Origin: Poriferisodalis sp965208555
Lineage (GTDB): Bacteria > Actinomycetota > Acidimicrobiia > Acidimicrobiales > Poriferisodalaceae
DNA length: 64,000 nt
Reading direction: 5' to 3'
Assembly (NCBI RefSeq): GCF_965208555.1
Contig: NZ_OZ242342.1
Location: forward strand, 1,426,001-1,490,000
Below, one piece after another: positions 45,367 to 53,632 of the stretch. The first letter of the stretch is position 1. Each line of letters opens with the position of its first letter. The position numbers were made by a program, and so were the translations under genes. The notes below the pieces were generated by a model. It saw nothing but the letters and a program-made list of their open reading frames with translations, had not been told where the DNA came from and did not search any database.

Positions 45367-45960
45367 CTACGTGCCGCCGGCTCCTCGGGGTCTGACGGCG
45401 TTGAGCATCATTGCGTCGCTGCCATGCCGGGTTGTGTGGGTGTCGTAGAGGTGTTGTTCGTGCTGCAGTGCCGCTTCTTCGGTGTCGTGGAAGTGCGTCC
45501 GCACGACGAGTGACTTCCATTTGGGGTTCTTCTCCTGGGTGCGGGTCGATTCGACTCTGCCTCTGCGGTGGTCGCGGTCGCGTCGGGCGAAGTCGGACGC
45601 GTATCCGTAGTAGACGGCCGGCTGGTCGCCGAGGCGGTACCAGCGCTCATAAGTGCAGTACGACCCGCCGAGCAGGTCGAACACCGCCTGGTTGTTGTTG
45701 CGGCGTTCGTCGTGGGATTCGGATTTGGCGCGGGTCCTGCGGTGATAGTTGTCACATGTGCGGCACTGCCATCGTCTGGTGTCGCCTCGGCCGCACTTGG
45801 TGAATTGGTCGAGCGTCTGCATGCGGTCGCCGACGATGCACCGCTGCCCCTGGGAGCCGATGCAGAGCCGCAGTCCGGCTTTGGGGTCCTCGATTCGGGC
45901 TGGGGTGACGGTGACGACGTTGCCGGATGCGCTCTGTGCGGCGAAGTCTGCGACAGGCAT
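45367..45960 (-). CDS. Zinc-finger protein with GIY-YIG-like segment
   Basis: The 197-residue protein has a cysteine cluster (Cys33, 41, 56, 66, 69) in the pattern CIGSQGQRCIVGDRMQTLDQF...CRTCDNYHRR, like the short zinc fingers of phage or HNH-type proteins. Its C-terminal half reads AVYYGYASDFARRDRDHRRG and later HFHDTEEAALQHEQHLYDTH, which resembles a GIY-YIG endonuclease core. It may be a small homing-type nuclease from mobile DNA. The nuclease assignment is tentative. Confidence 0.5.
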   Translation of the reverse strand: MPVADFAAQSASGNVVTVTPARIEDPKAGLRLCIGSQGQRCIVGDRMQTLDQFTKCGRGDTRRWQCRTCDNYHRRTRAKSESHDERRNNNQAVFDLLGGSYCTYERWYRLGDQPAVYYGYASDFARRDRDHRRGRVESTRTQEKNPKWKSLVVRTHFHDTEEAALQHEQHLYDTHTTRHGSDAMMLNAVRPRGAGGT

Positions 45961-46798
45961 GTCACACCGACCCGCGGAACTGGCTCGTTGTCTCGATGCC
46001 GGCTCTTCCTTCGCTGCCCGCCCAGCGTGGGGTGCCTGCGCAGCGGATGGATGCCCCGCAGGTCCCGTATGTCCTGTACGTGGTGCCGGCCGTGCCCGTG
46101 TGGAAGCTCGCGGTCATCGAGATGACGTCGCAGGCGATCACCGGGTCCTCGGGGTTTAGGACTGCTCTGACACTGCATCGGGTCACGCGCAGGCGTTCGG
46201 CGAAGCGCGGTCGTGCTGTGCAGGAAACGGAACGCTCACGTCTCGACCCAGGAGCGCGGATTCGGACCTGGCCGCGGGTGAGTCCCGAGACTCGGGTCTC
46301 GTCCATATGGCGGCTTATGCCGAGGGAGTAACCGCGGTTGCCGAGATTCCTGCCGAGAGTCGTTGCGTGTGCGCCTGCGAGCGGACTGATTTCGCGAGTG
46401 TCTGATATCTGCCCGTCGAACCGCGAGCACAGTTGCGGCGAGGGTCCTGTATTGCGGGTTTGCAGCTGAATAGCCATCGCCAGTTAATGTGGTCAGCTGT
46501 TTCCCGGCGAATCACGAATCTGCATTTGATCCGTGATTCGTGTTGGGAATCGCGCTTCTGTGGCGAGGCATTCTCGCCATGGAACCAAACGTCTGAATCT
46601 GGTTGTGGCTTGCGGCATCGTGCACACCGCCTCAAACGAGGCGATGTGCACGCCTATCTCGTCATAGTTGGCAAGACCGTGAGCAAATCATCTGACTCGT
46701 CGAATGAGTCAACAGCCTGCCTAATTGGCTCTTGTTGTCATTTGACTGTGCTTTGATTCTGCCCACTGCCTACAGTTTGTGCCGCAAGGATCAGTGAT
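45961..46798. other. Spacer without a supported gene
   Basis: Roughly 840 bases with no convincing gene. One minus-strand frame (45962-46477) ends just before the zinc-finger gene's ATG and contains a short plausible stretch (VLNPEDPVIACDVISMTASF), but most of it does not look coding. Confidence 0.4.
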
Positions 46799-46996
46799 TC
46801 AGTTTTCTAGCGGTCGGGTCAAAATTGCGGGCTGTGTGGCCCGCATCCACCAAGTCCAACCGTTCTCGTCGCGTGGGAATGGCAGCCTCGTCTGCGAGAG
46901 ATGCTCTCTGGCTACTGCCTCAGCGGCTTCCCATTCATCGCGTGCTTCAACGACGTAGCGGCCGCCGCGGCTTCCGATTACTTCATACTTGTGCAT
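46799..46996 (-). CDS. Small hypothetical protein
   Basis: A 65-residue ORF, MHKYEVIGSRGGRYVVEARDEWEAAE at its start, with Trp-rich NGWTWWMRATQP. AAAGGA lies about ten bases before the ATG. The compact alternating-strand pattern and good ribosome site support a real small protein, but no family is recognised. Confidence 0.5.
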   Translation of the reverse strand: MHKYEVIGSRGGRYVVEARDEWEAAEAVAREHLSQTRLPFPRDENGWTWWMRATQPAILTRPLEN

Positions 46997-47282
46997 TGCT
47001 CGATTTCCTTTCCGATAAGCAACGTTTTCAACTTATCAGAACTCCTCTCCCTGCAGATTTGCAGTTTTCGATTCGTGCTCTCTGGCACAGTTAGGAACTG
47101 CAAGGAACGCACCTGATTACGCTCAATGCTGCCGACGGCATAGTCGGTATCGAGAGAAAGGACTCGGCACGTGTTGAGACGACAATCAGCGAATCGGCAA
47201 ACAGCGTTACAGGAAGTCGGCAATTCAAGTCGGCAAAGGCAGATCAATCAAGCGCTCTCATACGCCGGAGAGGATGCAGACC

Positions 47283-47552
47283 ATGTCTGAGTGCCATGAT
47301 CAAGAGCACTGTGAGACGCTCCGCCAGGCTCAGTCAATGCGTGAGCAGTCTGAGCTGGCATTTGAACGAATGTGCGAAGTCAAAGACGAAGCGATAGCGA
47401 TCATGCATTCGCATGACGCGCAGTTCGCGGAGCTTGTCAGAGCGATCAGTTCCGAAGAGCTGGTGATGGCCCTCGCGCAGATCCAGTCTCTTCAAGCATC
47501 ACGACACATCGGCAAAGAACTGGACAGACGAGGCATCACCTGGCGGAAATGA
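47283..47552 (+). CDS. Small helical hypothetical protein
   Basis: An 89-residue, highly charged protein, apparently helical throughout (MREQSELAFERMCEVKDEAIAIMHSHDAQFAELVRAI). The ATG at 47283 follows GAGAGG by eight bases; an ATG three codons upstream is also in frame. No family is recognised. It may belong with the small HTH gene that follows. Confidence 0.5.
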   Translation: MSECHDQEHCETLRQAQSMREQSELAFERMCEVKDEAIAIMHSHDAQFAELVRAISSEELVMALAQIQSLQASRHIGKELDRRGITWRK

Positions 47553-47679
47553 CCTCAGGGACCGCTGCCGCCGGTTCAGCTGCTGTCGCGCAGTCCGCAG
47601 CCAGTGCCGCAACGAGCCTCCCTTGGTTCGGCGATTCCCACAACGAGGCCGTCGAGCAACTGGGGGCATTCTCGTCGTC

Positions 47680-47994
47680 ATGGCAACGACTAAGCAGCTC
47701 GCACAGGAGAGACAGGAGAAGATGCGGCGTGTCGTCGCCGCTGTGCGTTGCGGCCTCACCATCGAGTCGGCTGCCGGAGCTGCGGGGATTTCGGTGCGCA
47801 CTGTCGCCAGGTGGCGAGCCAAGGACGCAGCTTTCGACCGGCAGGTCAAGGCAGCGCTCGCTGACAGGATGACGCCGCAGGAAGCCGTGCGGCGTCTCGA
47901 CGAGATCGTGCGCACAGCCGAAGCGCTAGGTGAGACCGACGTCGACCAGTCAGACATGGACGGGCCGTTCGAGGACCCCAAAGCAATCGCGTAG
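47680..47994 (+). CDS. Small HTH (homeodomain-like) protein
   Basis: The 104-residue protein contains a helix-turn-helix segment, VRCGLTIESAAGAAGISVRTVARWRAKD, followed by FDRQVKAALADRM. It resembles the terminase-small-subunit or transposase-type HTH domains found in phage and mobile elements. The acidic C-terminus (DVDQSDMDGPFEDP) is not conserved-looking. The start at the ATG of MATTKQLAQERQ is chosen because earlier frame is Arg-rich noise. Confidence 0.55.
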   Translation: MATTKQLAQERQEKMRRVVAAVRCGLTIESAAGAAGISVRTVARWRAKDAAFDRQVKAALADRMTPQEAVRRLDEIVRTAEALGETDVDQSDMDGPFEDPKAIA

Positions 47995-48085
47995 AGCCAA
48001 GAAGCCTGCAGAACCGCAGTCGAACTCAGATTTGACCGCCAAAATCCCGCGCTGCCCAGATCGGGCCGCGGATACGGTGCCCCTC

Positions 48086-48466
48086 GTGTCATCAAGTCAA
48101 GCCAAGCCACACGAAGCCGGCGGCGGGACAAGCGGCCGGCTCGCGGCGACGCGCCTCGCCTTGTGGGAGGCGGTGGATCGGCTGCCGGAGGACGACCGCG
48201 AGGAGCTACGCGAGCAGCTCCACTCCCTGATCGACGTCCTGCGCGCAGACTTCGACGATGCGTCACCTGCTCAGGTTGACATCATCGACGAACTGGAACT
48301 CATCGCCCACCAGCTGCGCTACCACGACGCACGGCAACTCACCGAAGGCGAACCCGGCAGAGAATTCGCGGCCATCTGCCTGCGTTGCGACAAGTTTCCG
48401 CTCGACGCCGGTGAAGCCTGCCCCGACTGCGGCTCCGACCGATTCCTCAGCGCACTGCGAATCTGA
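48086..48466 (+). CDS. Small protein with C-terminal zinc ribbon
   Basis: The protein of about 126 residues has a helical centre (RLALWEAVDRLPEDDREELREQLHSLIDVL) and ends in a zinc ribbon, CLRCDKFPLDAGEACPDCGSDRF. No family is recognised. GTG at 48086 is the likely start (48077 is possible). It closes a run of small genes and is followed by the CRISPR-like hairpins. Confidence 0.5.
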   Translation: MSSSQAKPHEAGGGTSGRLAATRLALWEAVDRLPEDDREELREQLHSLIDVLRADFDDASPAQVDIIDELELIAHQLRYHDARQLTEGEPGREFAAICLRCDKFPLDAGEACPDCGSDRFLSALRI

Positions 48467-49007
48467 GTCAAGAAGTCCGGGAAGGGCGAACCGCCGAGGT
48501 CGTGAGATCAATTGAGGGTTTGGCATCGAGTCCTCCCCACTTGTGTGGGGAATTTGCTCAGTGCTTGGCTTTCGCCTTCGCAATTGTCGCCCTGTTGCAG
48601 ATTGACAACTTCGGCTCTGATTCATCCCCACGTTTGTGGGGATTACTCATCTGACGCTGCTACCCCCTCGGCTTGCGCCGAATGCAGCATCGAGCACCTG
48701 ATCAGGCTCAGGAACCGCTACCCGAAAGCCAGCTCATCGCTGAACTTAACTGCTCCCGGGATCATCGCCTCATTTCGCTCCCTCGATTTTGATCTCACGA
48801 CCTCCTCGGTTGCATTGAGCAATATAGCGCGCATAGTTCCCGGCGAACTGAAATACTTCGTCAGATTAGTCCTTAATTGCGCTTCGCATCCCAGAGTTTG
48901 AGCGTCAAACGCGGAGAGTATTCGCTCTCAATGCGCTGGCGAGTCTGCGAGTGCATAAGTCTCGTCATGCGACTAGCCGCAACGGAGCAAATTTGTCCAA
49001 GTCTCTG
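48467..49007. other. Gene-free spacer with two hairpin repeats
   Basis: About 540 bases between convergent genes with no supported gene. Two repeat-like hairpins occupy 48528-48645; the rest shows nothing recognisable. Confidence 0.5.
48528..48645. repeat. Two orphan CRISPR-like hairpin repeats
   Basis: Two segments of about 27 bases are alike: each has GA(G/T)TC(C/A)T, then CCCCAC, a four-base loop, GTGGGGA and a T-rich end. The stems are at 48535-48550 and 48626-48641, 91 bases apart. The form resembles type I-E CRISPR repeats, but only two copies exist, the spacing does not fit 32-base spacers, and no cas genes are near. They may instead be paired terminators. Confidence 0.4.
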
Positions 49008-49415
49008 CTACTGCCCTCGTGTGATCCCTGCTCTGTTGAGCACGTCGGCGGCGACGCCGAATTCGCGCCATGTTGTGTATGCGATGCCCTTGCGCGCGCC
49101 GTAGCTGGCGGCGTGTTCGACGAAGCCGGCTTCGACTGCTGTCATGTCGGGTTCGGCTTGGAGCGCTTCGAGTTGCGCGTCGATGTCGCGCACGGCTTGC
49201 ATAGTTTCCAGCCGCTTGATCGGCTTGAGGGCACCTGACGAGAGTTCCGCGTTGAGTTCGGCTCGACGGGCTTGCAGCTTCTCGGGGCTCGCGCGGCGGC
49301 CCAGTTTCGGCTTGGCGGACTCCAGGGCTTCGAGATAGTCGCGTACCGCAGCAGCCTCGATCCGTCCCGCCGCGATGGCGGCCTTGTGTTCATCTGACAT
49401 CTTGCGTTCAGCCAT
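49008..49415 (-). CDS. Hypothetical protein of an actinobacterial small-protein family
   Basis: The 135-residue protein reads MSDEHKAAIAAGRIEAAAVRDYLEAL near the start. A basic SAKPKLGRRASPEKLQARRAELNAEL helix follows, and it ends KGIAYTTWREFGVAADVLNRAGI. This N-helix, basic linker, coiled middle and Trp-Arg-Glu end is a pattern I recognise in many actinobacterial genomes, without a known function; DNA or chromatin contact is possible from the basic region. It starts after the PP2C gene in the same direction. Confidence 0.65.
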   Translation of the reverse strand: MAERKMSDEHKAAIAAGRIEAAAVRDYLEALESAKPKLGRRASPEKLQARRAELNAELSSGALKPIKRLETMQAVRDIDAQLEALQAEPDMTAVEAGFVEHAASYGARKGIAYTTWREFGVAADVLNRAGITRGQ

Positions 49416-49425
49416 GTGCCCTTTT

Positions 49426-50277
49426 CTACCGGCAGCGGGCGGAGGTTCGTGGCGTCATCACTGCGACAGCCGCCGACGCGTTGTCGTGAAGTCCGTGCCA
49501 CCAGGCGCACGCGATGACTGCATCGGCCACCGCGTCGGCCGAGCCGCGAGAGCCGGCCGGGAGGATGAAGCCGAGGCTGTTGTCATCGGGGTTGTCGGAG
49601 AACCATCGGCCGGTCGTGCGGTGCATGCATCCGCTGTAGGCGCCATCGGTGAGCACTGCGACGATGATGCCGCGGTCGCCAGCGATCCGGTCCATGCCGT
49701 CCTGGGTGATCGTGTCGCTCATGCGGCGCATCGCTCGCAGCATCGACGGAGCCGGCGTGTCGCCGCGGACAGCGAACTCGCCGACTACCGGATGCCCGCC
49801 GCTCATCGCCACCGGTTCGCCATGCCAACCGCGGCCCGCAGCAACCGGCACAAGAAACGGGATCGAGTCCCCCACCCATGCAGCGCGCATCCCGTCCTCA
49901 GGGGTCCATGCCGCGACGGCGAGCGTGGTGACCGGCTCGACGCCCCAGTAGCCCGGCATGTCCTCATCTGATGGGTACAGCGAGTGGGACGGCGCCAACG
50001 AACGCACAGACCGATTGGCAGCTGCGAACGCCGCAGTCATCTCGTCCTCGCCGCTGATCCGATGCGGCAGCGCCCCGAGTGCAGCAGGGGCAGCCTCTTC
50101 ACCTCGCTTCACGCCGCCGACGCCGTCAGCGACCGCCAACACCCACGAGCCATCCGGATTCACCACTACGGACACAGCGTCCTCCTGGCGCCGACGGCCG
50201 CCCTGCTCGATGCGAGCAGCGACCTCCACGCGCACGCCGTCACCCCGGGTGACGCTTCCGCTTGGCATCGAGGCCAT
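49426..50277 (-). CDS. PP2C-family serine/threonine phosphatase
   Basis: The 283-residue protein has the metal-binding motifs of PP2C/PPM phosphatases: GGRRRQEDAVSVV, VLAVADGVGGVKRGEEAA, and later AAWVGDSIPFL and IVAVLTDGAYSG. These bind two Mn/Mg ions that activate water to remove phosphate from Ser/Thr. It has no membrane helix. No kinase is adjacent. It precedes the small 135-residue gene by ten bases and diverges from the RCC1-like lipoprotein gene. Confidence 0.83.
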   Translation of the reverse strand: MASMPSGSVTRGDGVRVEVAARIEQGGRRRQEDAVSVVVNPDGSWVLAVADGVGGVKRGEEAAPAALGALPHRISGEDEMTAAFAAANRSVRSLAPSHSLYPSDEDMPGYWGVEPVTTLAVAAWTPEDGMRAAWVGDSIPFLVPVAAGRGWHGEPVAMSGGHPVVGEFAVRGDTPAPSMLRAMRRMSDTITQDGMDRIAGDRGIIVAVLTDGAYSGCMHRTTGRWFSDNPDDNSLGFILPAGSRGSADAVADAVIACAWWHGLHDNASAAVAVMTPRTSARCR

Positions 50278-50477
50278 GCTGCAGGTTGCGGCGCAGACCG
50301 TGTCGCATTATGTCGCCGAAATGCTGGCGTCCAGAATCGGCCACGACCGCAGCTCAAGACCGCCACGCTGCTGAATCCACCCAACTGGCAAGCGCATTCT
50401 CGCAGCTCCAGACCGATTCGTCGTTTGTGCCACGTATGGGCCGCGATCGGACTGGCCGGCGGCTACCGTTTCGGCTT

Positions 50478-50600
50478 GTCGTGAACGCAACGTCCTCCTA
50501 GGGCGGGGCACAACCGAATTCCAAGTGGGACCCCACCGGGGGTCCCTTCGGTCGGTTGTGCCGCGTTCACGACGAATGTTGCCCACTGCCGAAGGGACCC
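50478..50600 (+). promoter_or_regulatory. Nested and alternative hairpins in the lipoprotein leader
   Basis: The leader contains four inverted repeats. GTCGTGAACGC (50478) pairs with GCGTTCACGAC (50563-50573), GGCACAACCGA (50507) with TCGGTTGTGCC (50552-50562), and GGGACCCC (50527) with GGGGTCCC (50539-50546). GGGTCCCTTCGG (50540-50551) pairs with CCGAAGGGACCC (50589-50600). The last pair would mask the AAGGGA ribosome site four bases before the GTG start, and it cannot coexist with the third. This is the layout of an attenuator or RNA switch. Confidence 0.55.
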
Positions 50601-50604
50601 ACCT

Positions 50605-51672
50605 GTGAACGAGACTTTCGAATCGGTCGGTCAGCGTCCGGACGACTGCGAAACTCACCTGCCCGCGAGCGGTGAGGCCGAACCACCAAGAACCGACGAT
50701 CGAATACAAACCGAGACTCTCGGGCTGCGGTCTCGAAGGCTGATCGGAGTCCGGTTCATTAGCGGCCGCTTCGCCCGGCACGCCGCGTTATTCATGCTGG
50801 CGTTGACATCGTTCTGGGCTGCGGGGTGCGGCTCGTCGGGAGATGAGGTCGTGTCTCCCGGTCAGGTCGCGACGTCGTGGGACGGCACGCCGGTGGTCGT
50901 GGCCGGGGGTCGTTTCTCGTGCGCGATCGGATCGGGCAAGTCCCTTGAATGCTGGGGCCGAGTCGGCAGCGACATGCCGACAGGCGAATTCTCCGCCATC
51001 ACTATCGGCGGAGGCCGGCCGTGCGCGATCCGCACCGATGGGACCCTGGCTTGCTGGGTGCAGAGCGAAGGGCGCCACATGCCGCCCGCAGGCGAGTTCA
51101 TGGCAGTCGCCTCAGCGAATATCCATTCCTGCGCTTTGCGCACAGACGGCTCTGTTGCCTGCTGGGGCGACACCCGAGGCGGCGAGGGCTTGCCGCAAGG
51201 CGAATACACAGCAATCGTCGCAGCAGGCGAACGGACTTGCGGCATACAGCCAGACAGCACCGTGGTGTGCCAAGGCGATCAGCACTTCGTCACGACCATG
51301 CCCGGCGAATTCACCGCCATCGACATCGACGGACGCGACCTCTGCGGGCTTCGCTCTGACAGGACCATCTCCTGTTACACGATGTGGAATGTCGAACCGT
51401 CGGAATTCACACCGCCATCCGGGGAGTTCCTAGCGGTCAGCCTCGGAAACGGCTACGGATGCGCGATTCGCGCTCAGGACAAGTCGGTCGAGTGCTGGAC
51501 ATGGGCCGAATGGGGCAACGAACACGGCCAAGCCGCGCCGCCGGCAGGAGAATTCGTCTCCATTTCATCTGCTTCCTACCATGTCTGCGGCGTGCGAGCT
51601 AACAAGAAGATCGTCTGCTGGGGCGATAACGAGCACGGCCAAGCCGCGCCGCCGCTGACACTCAGCGGATGA
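50605..51672 (+). CDS. RCC1-like repeat lipoprotein
   Basis: After a polar N-terminus, a hydrophobic segment ALFMLALTSFWAAGC ends in a lipobox cysteine, so the protein is probably a lipoprotein. The rest is built of repeats of about 35-40 residues with the core C(A/G)(L/I)RxDGxxxCWG, at least seven copies, the pattern of RCC1/BNR-type beta-propeller repeats. These usually bind other proteins. The start is GTG. A 17-base palindrome overlaps the stop codon. The neighbours are other exported proteins, so a surface role fits. Confidence 0.75.
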   Translation: MNETFESVGQRPDDCETHLPASGEAEPPRTDDRIQTETLGLRSRRLIGVRFISGRFARHAALFMLALTSFWAAGCGSSGDEVVSPGQVATSWDGTPVVVAGGRFSCAIGSGKSLECWGRVGSDMPTGEFSAITIGGGRPCAIRTDGTLACWVQSEGRHMPPAGEFMAVASANIHSCALRTDGSVACWGDTRGGEGLPQGEYTAIVAAGERTCGIQPDSTVVCQGDQHFVTTMPGEFTAIDIDGRDLCGLRSDRTISCYTMWNVEPSEFTPPSGEFLAVSLGNGYGCAIRAQDKSVECWTWAEWGNEHGQAAPPAGEFVSISSASYHVCGVRANKKIVCWGDNEHGQAAPPLTLSG

Positions 51673-52132
51673 ACTGAGTCAGTTCAAGGTCATCTGATGT
51701 CGCAAAGTGACGCTGGCTTTCGGCATGCGCGTCAACATTGCACGCTTTGCGCCGGTTTGGTCCGTTTCGTCGGATAATGCGCGCAAATTGCCGAGATTTT
51801 CGGGTCCGAGCGTCAACGAGTTCATGTCTCGCATCGTGTTTCTTTGCTGCCTTATGGCTGTGAGATGGCTGTGATGCTGCATTCCAATTGTGGCTTCCTA
51901 ATGCTCGTTGTTGCGCCTGAGTTCTCGGCGAAAACACCCGGACTGCGATATGGCCGATTCCGGTACGGTCTTTAACGGCATTATCGAATGATTGGGCTGC
52001 AGCATCAAGCGACGATTAGCTCCGATTTTGAGGGAATTTCGGGCCTCCTATACGCCAATCTCAATAGATCGCAGATCACATCGGCAACGAATCACCTATT
52101 CCGATCATTGCCGGAGAAGGAACACCAAGAAC
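51673..52132. other. Spacer without a recognised gene
   Basis: About 460 relatively AT-rich bases. Apart from the palindrome at its start, no supported gene or repeat is seen; it presumably holds the promoter of the next lipoprotein gene. Confidence 0.4.
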
Positions 52133-53617
52133 ATGACAAACAGGAAAAAACGAATTGCATCGGTGGCGCTCGCCGCGGCGCTGTTGGTTTCTGCTTGCAG
52201 CAGCAGCGAGTCTGAGACACCGGCGACGGCTGACACTGTCACGCCGCCAGCGACCGCGACGCCCGCGACCGCGCATTCGGCCGGCTCGCCTGACAGCAAC
52301 TCTGACGATGCAGAAGGCACCCGCATCGTCCCGGAGACCGCCGCATCGCTCGAAGAACCCGATGCAGCCGAGGAAAGCGATACCGGAGGCATATCGGACT
52401 CTGAGCCGACTGTGCCCACGGACGCTACGGAAGCCACTGACACGGCTGCGGCCGTCCCTGAGGCTCCTGTGGTCACCGTCACCCACGGCCCCACCGGTGT
52501 GACCAATGGACGCGATGAGCACGGCGAGGGCGGGAGCTTCCGTGTCACTTGGAATGTGACGCCGGCGGACGCGTCCTGCGGTTTCTCGCTGCAAGACGCC
52601 GAAGGCGAGTCCGTGATCCACGAGATTCTGACCCACGAAGGTGCAGGTCAGGTGGCACGCGACCTCGAAGTGCTCTACAGCGCGCAGGCCGGCAGGCTGC
52701 CGATCACCCTGTCCATCGCATGCCGCGACGACGACAGCCCGCAGACGGTGCTGGAGCTGCCCGTTGAGATAGTCGAACCCGAGCCAGAACCAGAGCCTGC
52801 AGCGGTCATCAAGAACTACGAGAACCGTTCAGCCGACTCCAAGTTGCCGGCCAACGACCTCTACTTCTTCGACCACGACGAGATCAGGGCGCTGTTCCCC
52901 GAGTGCGGGCCGTTCCCCACATCCCCAGAGGTTCAGGTTTGGCTCGACGACTTCCTCGGCTTCTGGGACCGCGTGTACGCCAACTGGGATGCTGAAGTTC
53001 AGATCGTCGACGGCGCACGCTTGGCTTCGGGATGGTGGAGCACCGAGCAGATTCGACTGTGGCTGCCCGAGAGCACAATCACTGCTGAGTCAGCGCGAGC
53101 GAACGCCGTATACGACAAGACACTCAACTACGTGTATCTATGGACACGCGACGAGCGCACTGGAAGCTTCGCGCCGAACTACAGCTACTATCCGCACCTC
53201 CGCTCAGACGGCCAGTACGCATTCGGCAACCTGTATCGGCGACTTGCGCTTGCTGGCTATTCCAGCACTGATCTATCTCAGGCCACAGTCTCAGAGGGGT
53301 TGCGGCTGGTCCGAGATGAAGGCATCAGCGCGCCGGGTCCCAACCCAGCATCAGTTGAAGTCGGACAGATGCTCGCCGAGTGGATGCTCACTCGATACCG
53401 ACTGCCGCCGACGACTCGTGAGCCGACTGCGTGGGCGATGCTCTCGCTGCTTGAAGTGCGAGACGGCAATTGCGTTGCATCCTCAATGCGTGCGATCTGC
53501 GAATCAGGCGAACCGCATACGTCTGCGCATCTGCGGCATCCCTCACAAGGAGGGAGCCGGCTCGGCACAGCGCTGTGGAGCATCGTCTGCCCTGAGATCG
53601 ACCCCGAAAGGAACTGA
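52133..53617 (+). CDS. Exported lipoprotein, unknown function
   Basis: The 494-residue protein has a lipoprotein signal (MTNRKKRIASVALAAALLVSAC). A Ser/Thr/Pro/Ala/Glu-rich linker of about 90 residues suits a surface stalk. Next comes a beta-rich segment with Cys pairs (ADASCGFSLQDAEG ... SIACRDDD), then a helical domain (YFFDHDEIRALFPECGPFP, FYLGFW-like repeats, RLALAGYSS). No family is recognised. GGAGAAGG lies upstream of the ATG. A Thr-rich secreted protein follows after 15 bases, suggesting one operon. Confidence 0.65.
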   Translation: MTNRKKRIASVALAAALLVSACSSSESETPATADTVTPPATATPATAHSAGSPDSNSDDAEGTRIVPETAASLEEPDAAEESDTGGISDSEPTVPTDATEATDTAAAVPEAPVVTVTHGPTGVTNGRDEHGEGGSFRVTWNVTPADASCGFSLQDAEGESVIHEILTHEGAGQVARDLEVLYSAQAGRLPITLSIACRDDDSPQTVLELPVEIVEPEPEPEPAAVIKNYENRSADSKLPANDLYFFDHDEIRALFPECGPFPTSPEVQVWLDDFLGFWDRVYANWDAEVQIVDGARLASGWWSTEQIRLWLPESTITAESARANAVYDKTLNYVYLWTRDERTGSFAPNYSYYPHLRSDGQYAFGNLYRRLALAGYSSTDLSQATVSEGLRLVRDEGISAPGPNPASVEVGQMLAEWMLTRYRLPPTTREPTAWAMLSLLEVRDGNCVASSMRAICESGEPHTSAHLRHPSQGGSRLGTALWSIVCPEIDPERN

Positions 53618-53632
53618 CATGGAGATGCACAG

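Noticed and set aside
45962..46477. Minus-strand 171-codon ORF
   Set aside because: Only one short stretch looks protein-like; there is no good ribosome site and most of the frame is Arg/Ser-biased.
48535..48641. Functional CRISPR array
   Set aside because: Only two diverged repeats, a spacer of about 62 bases and no cas genes; kept only as an orphan repeat pair.
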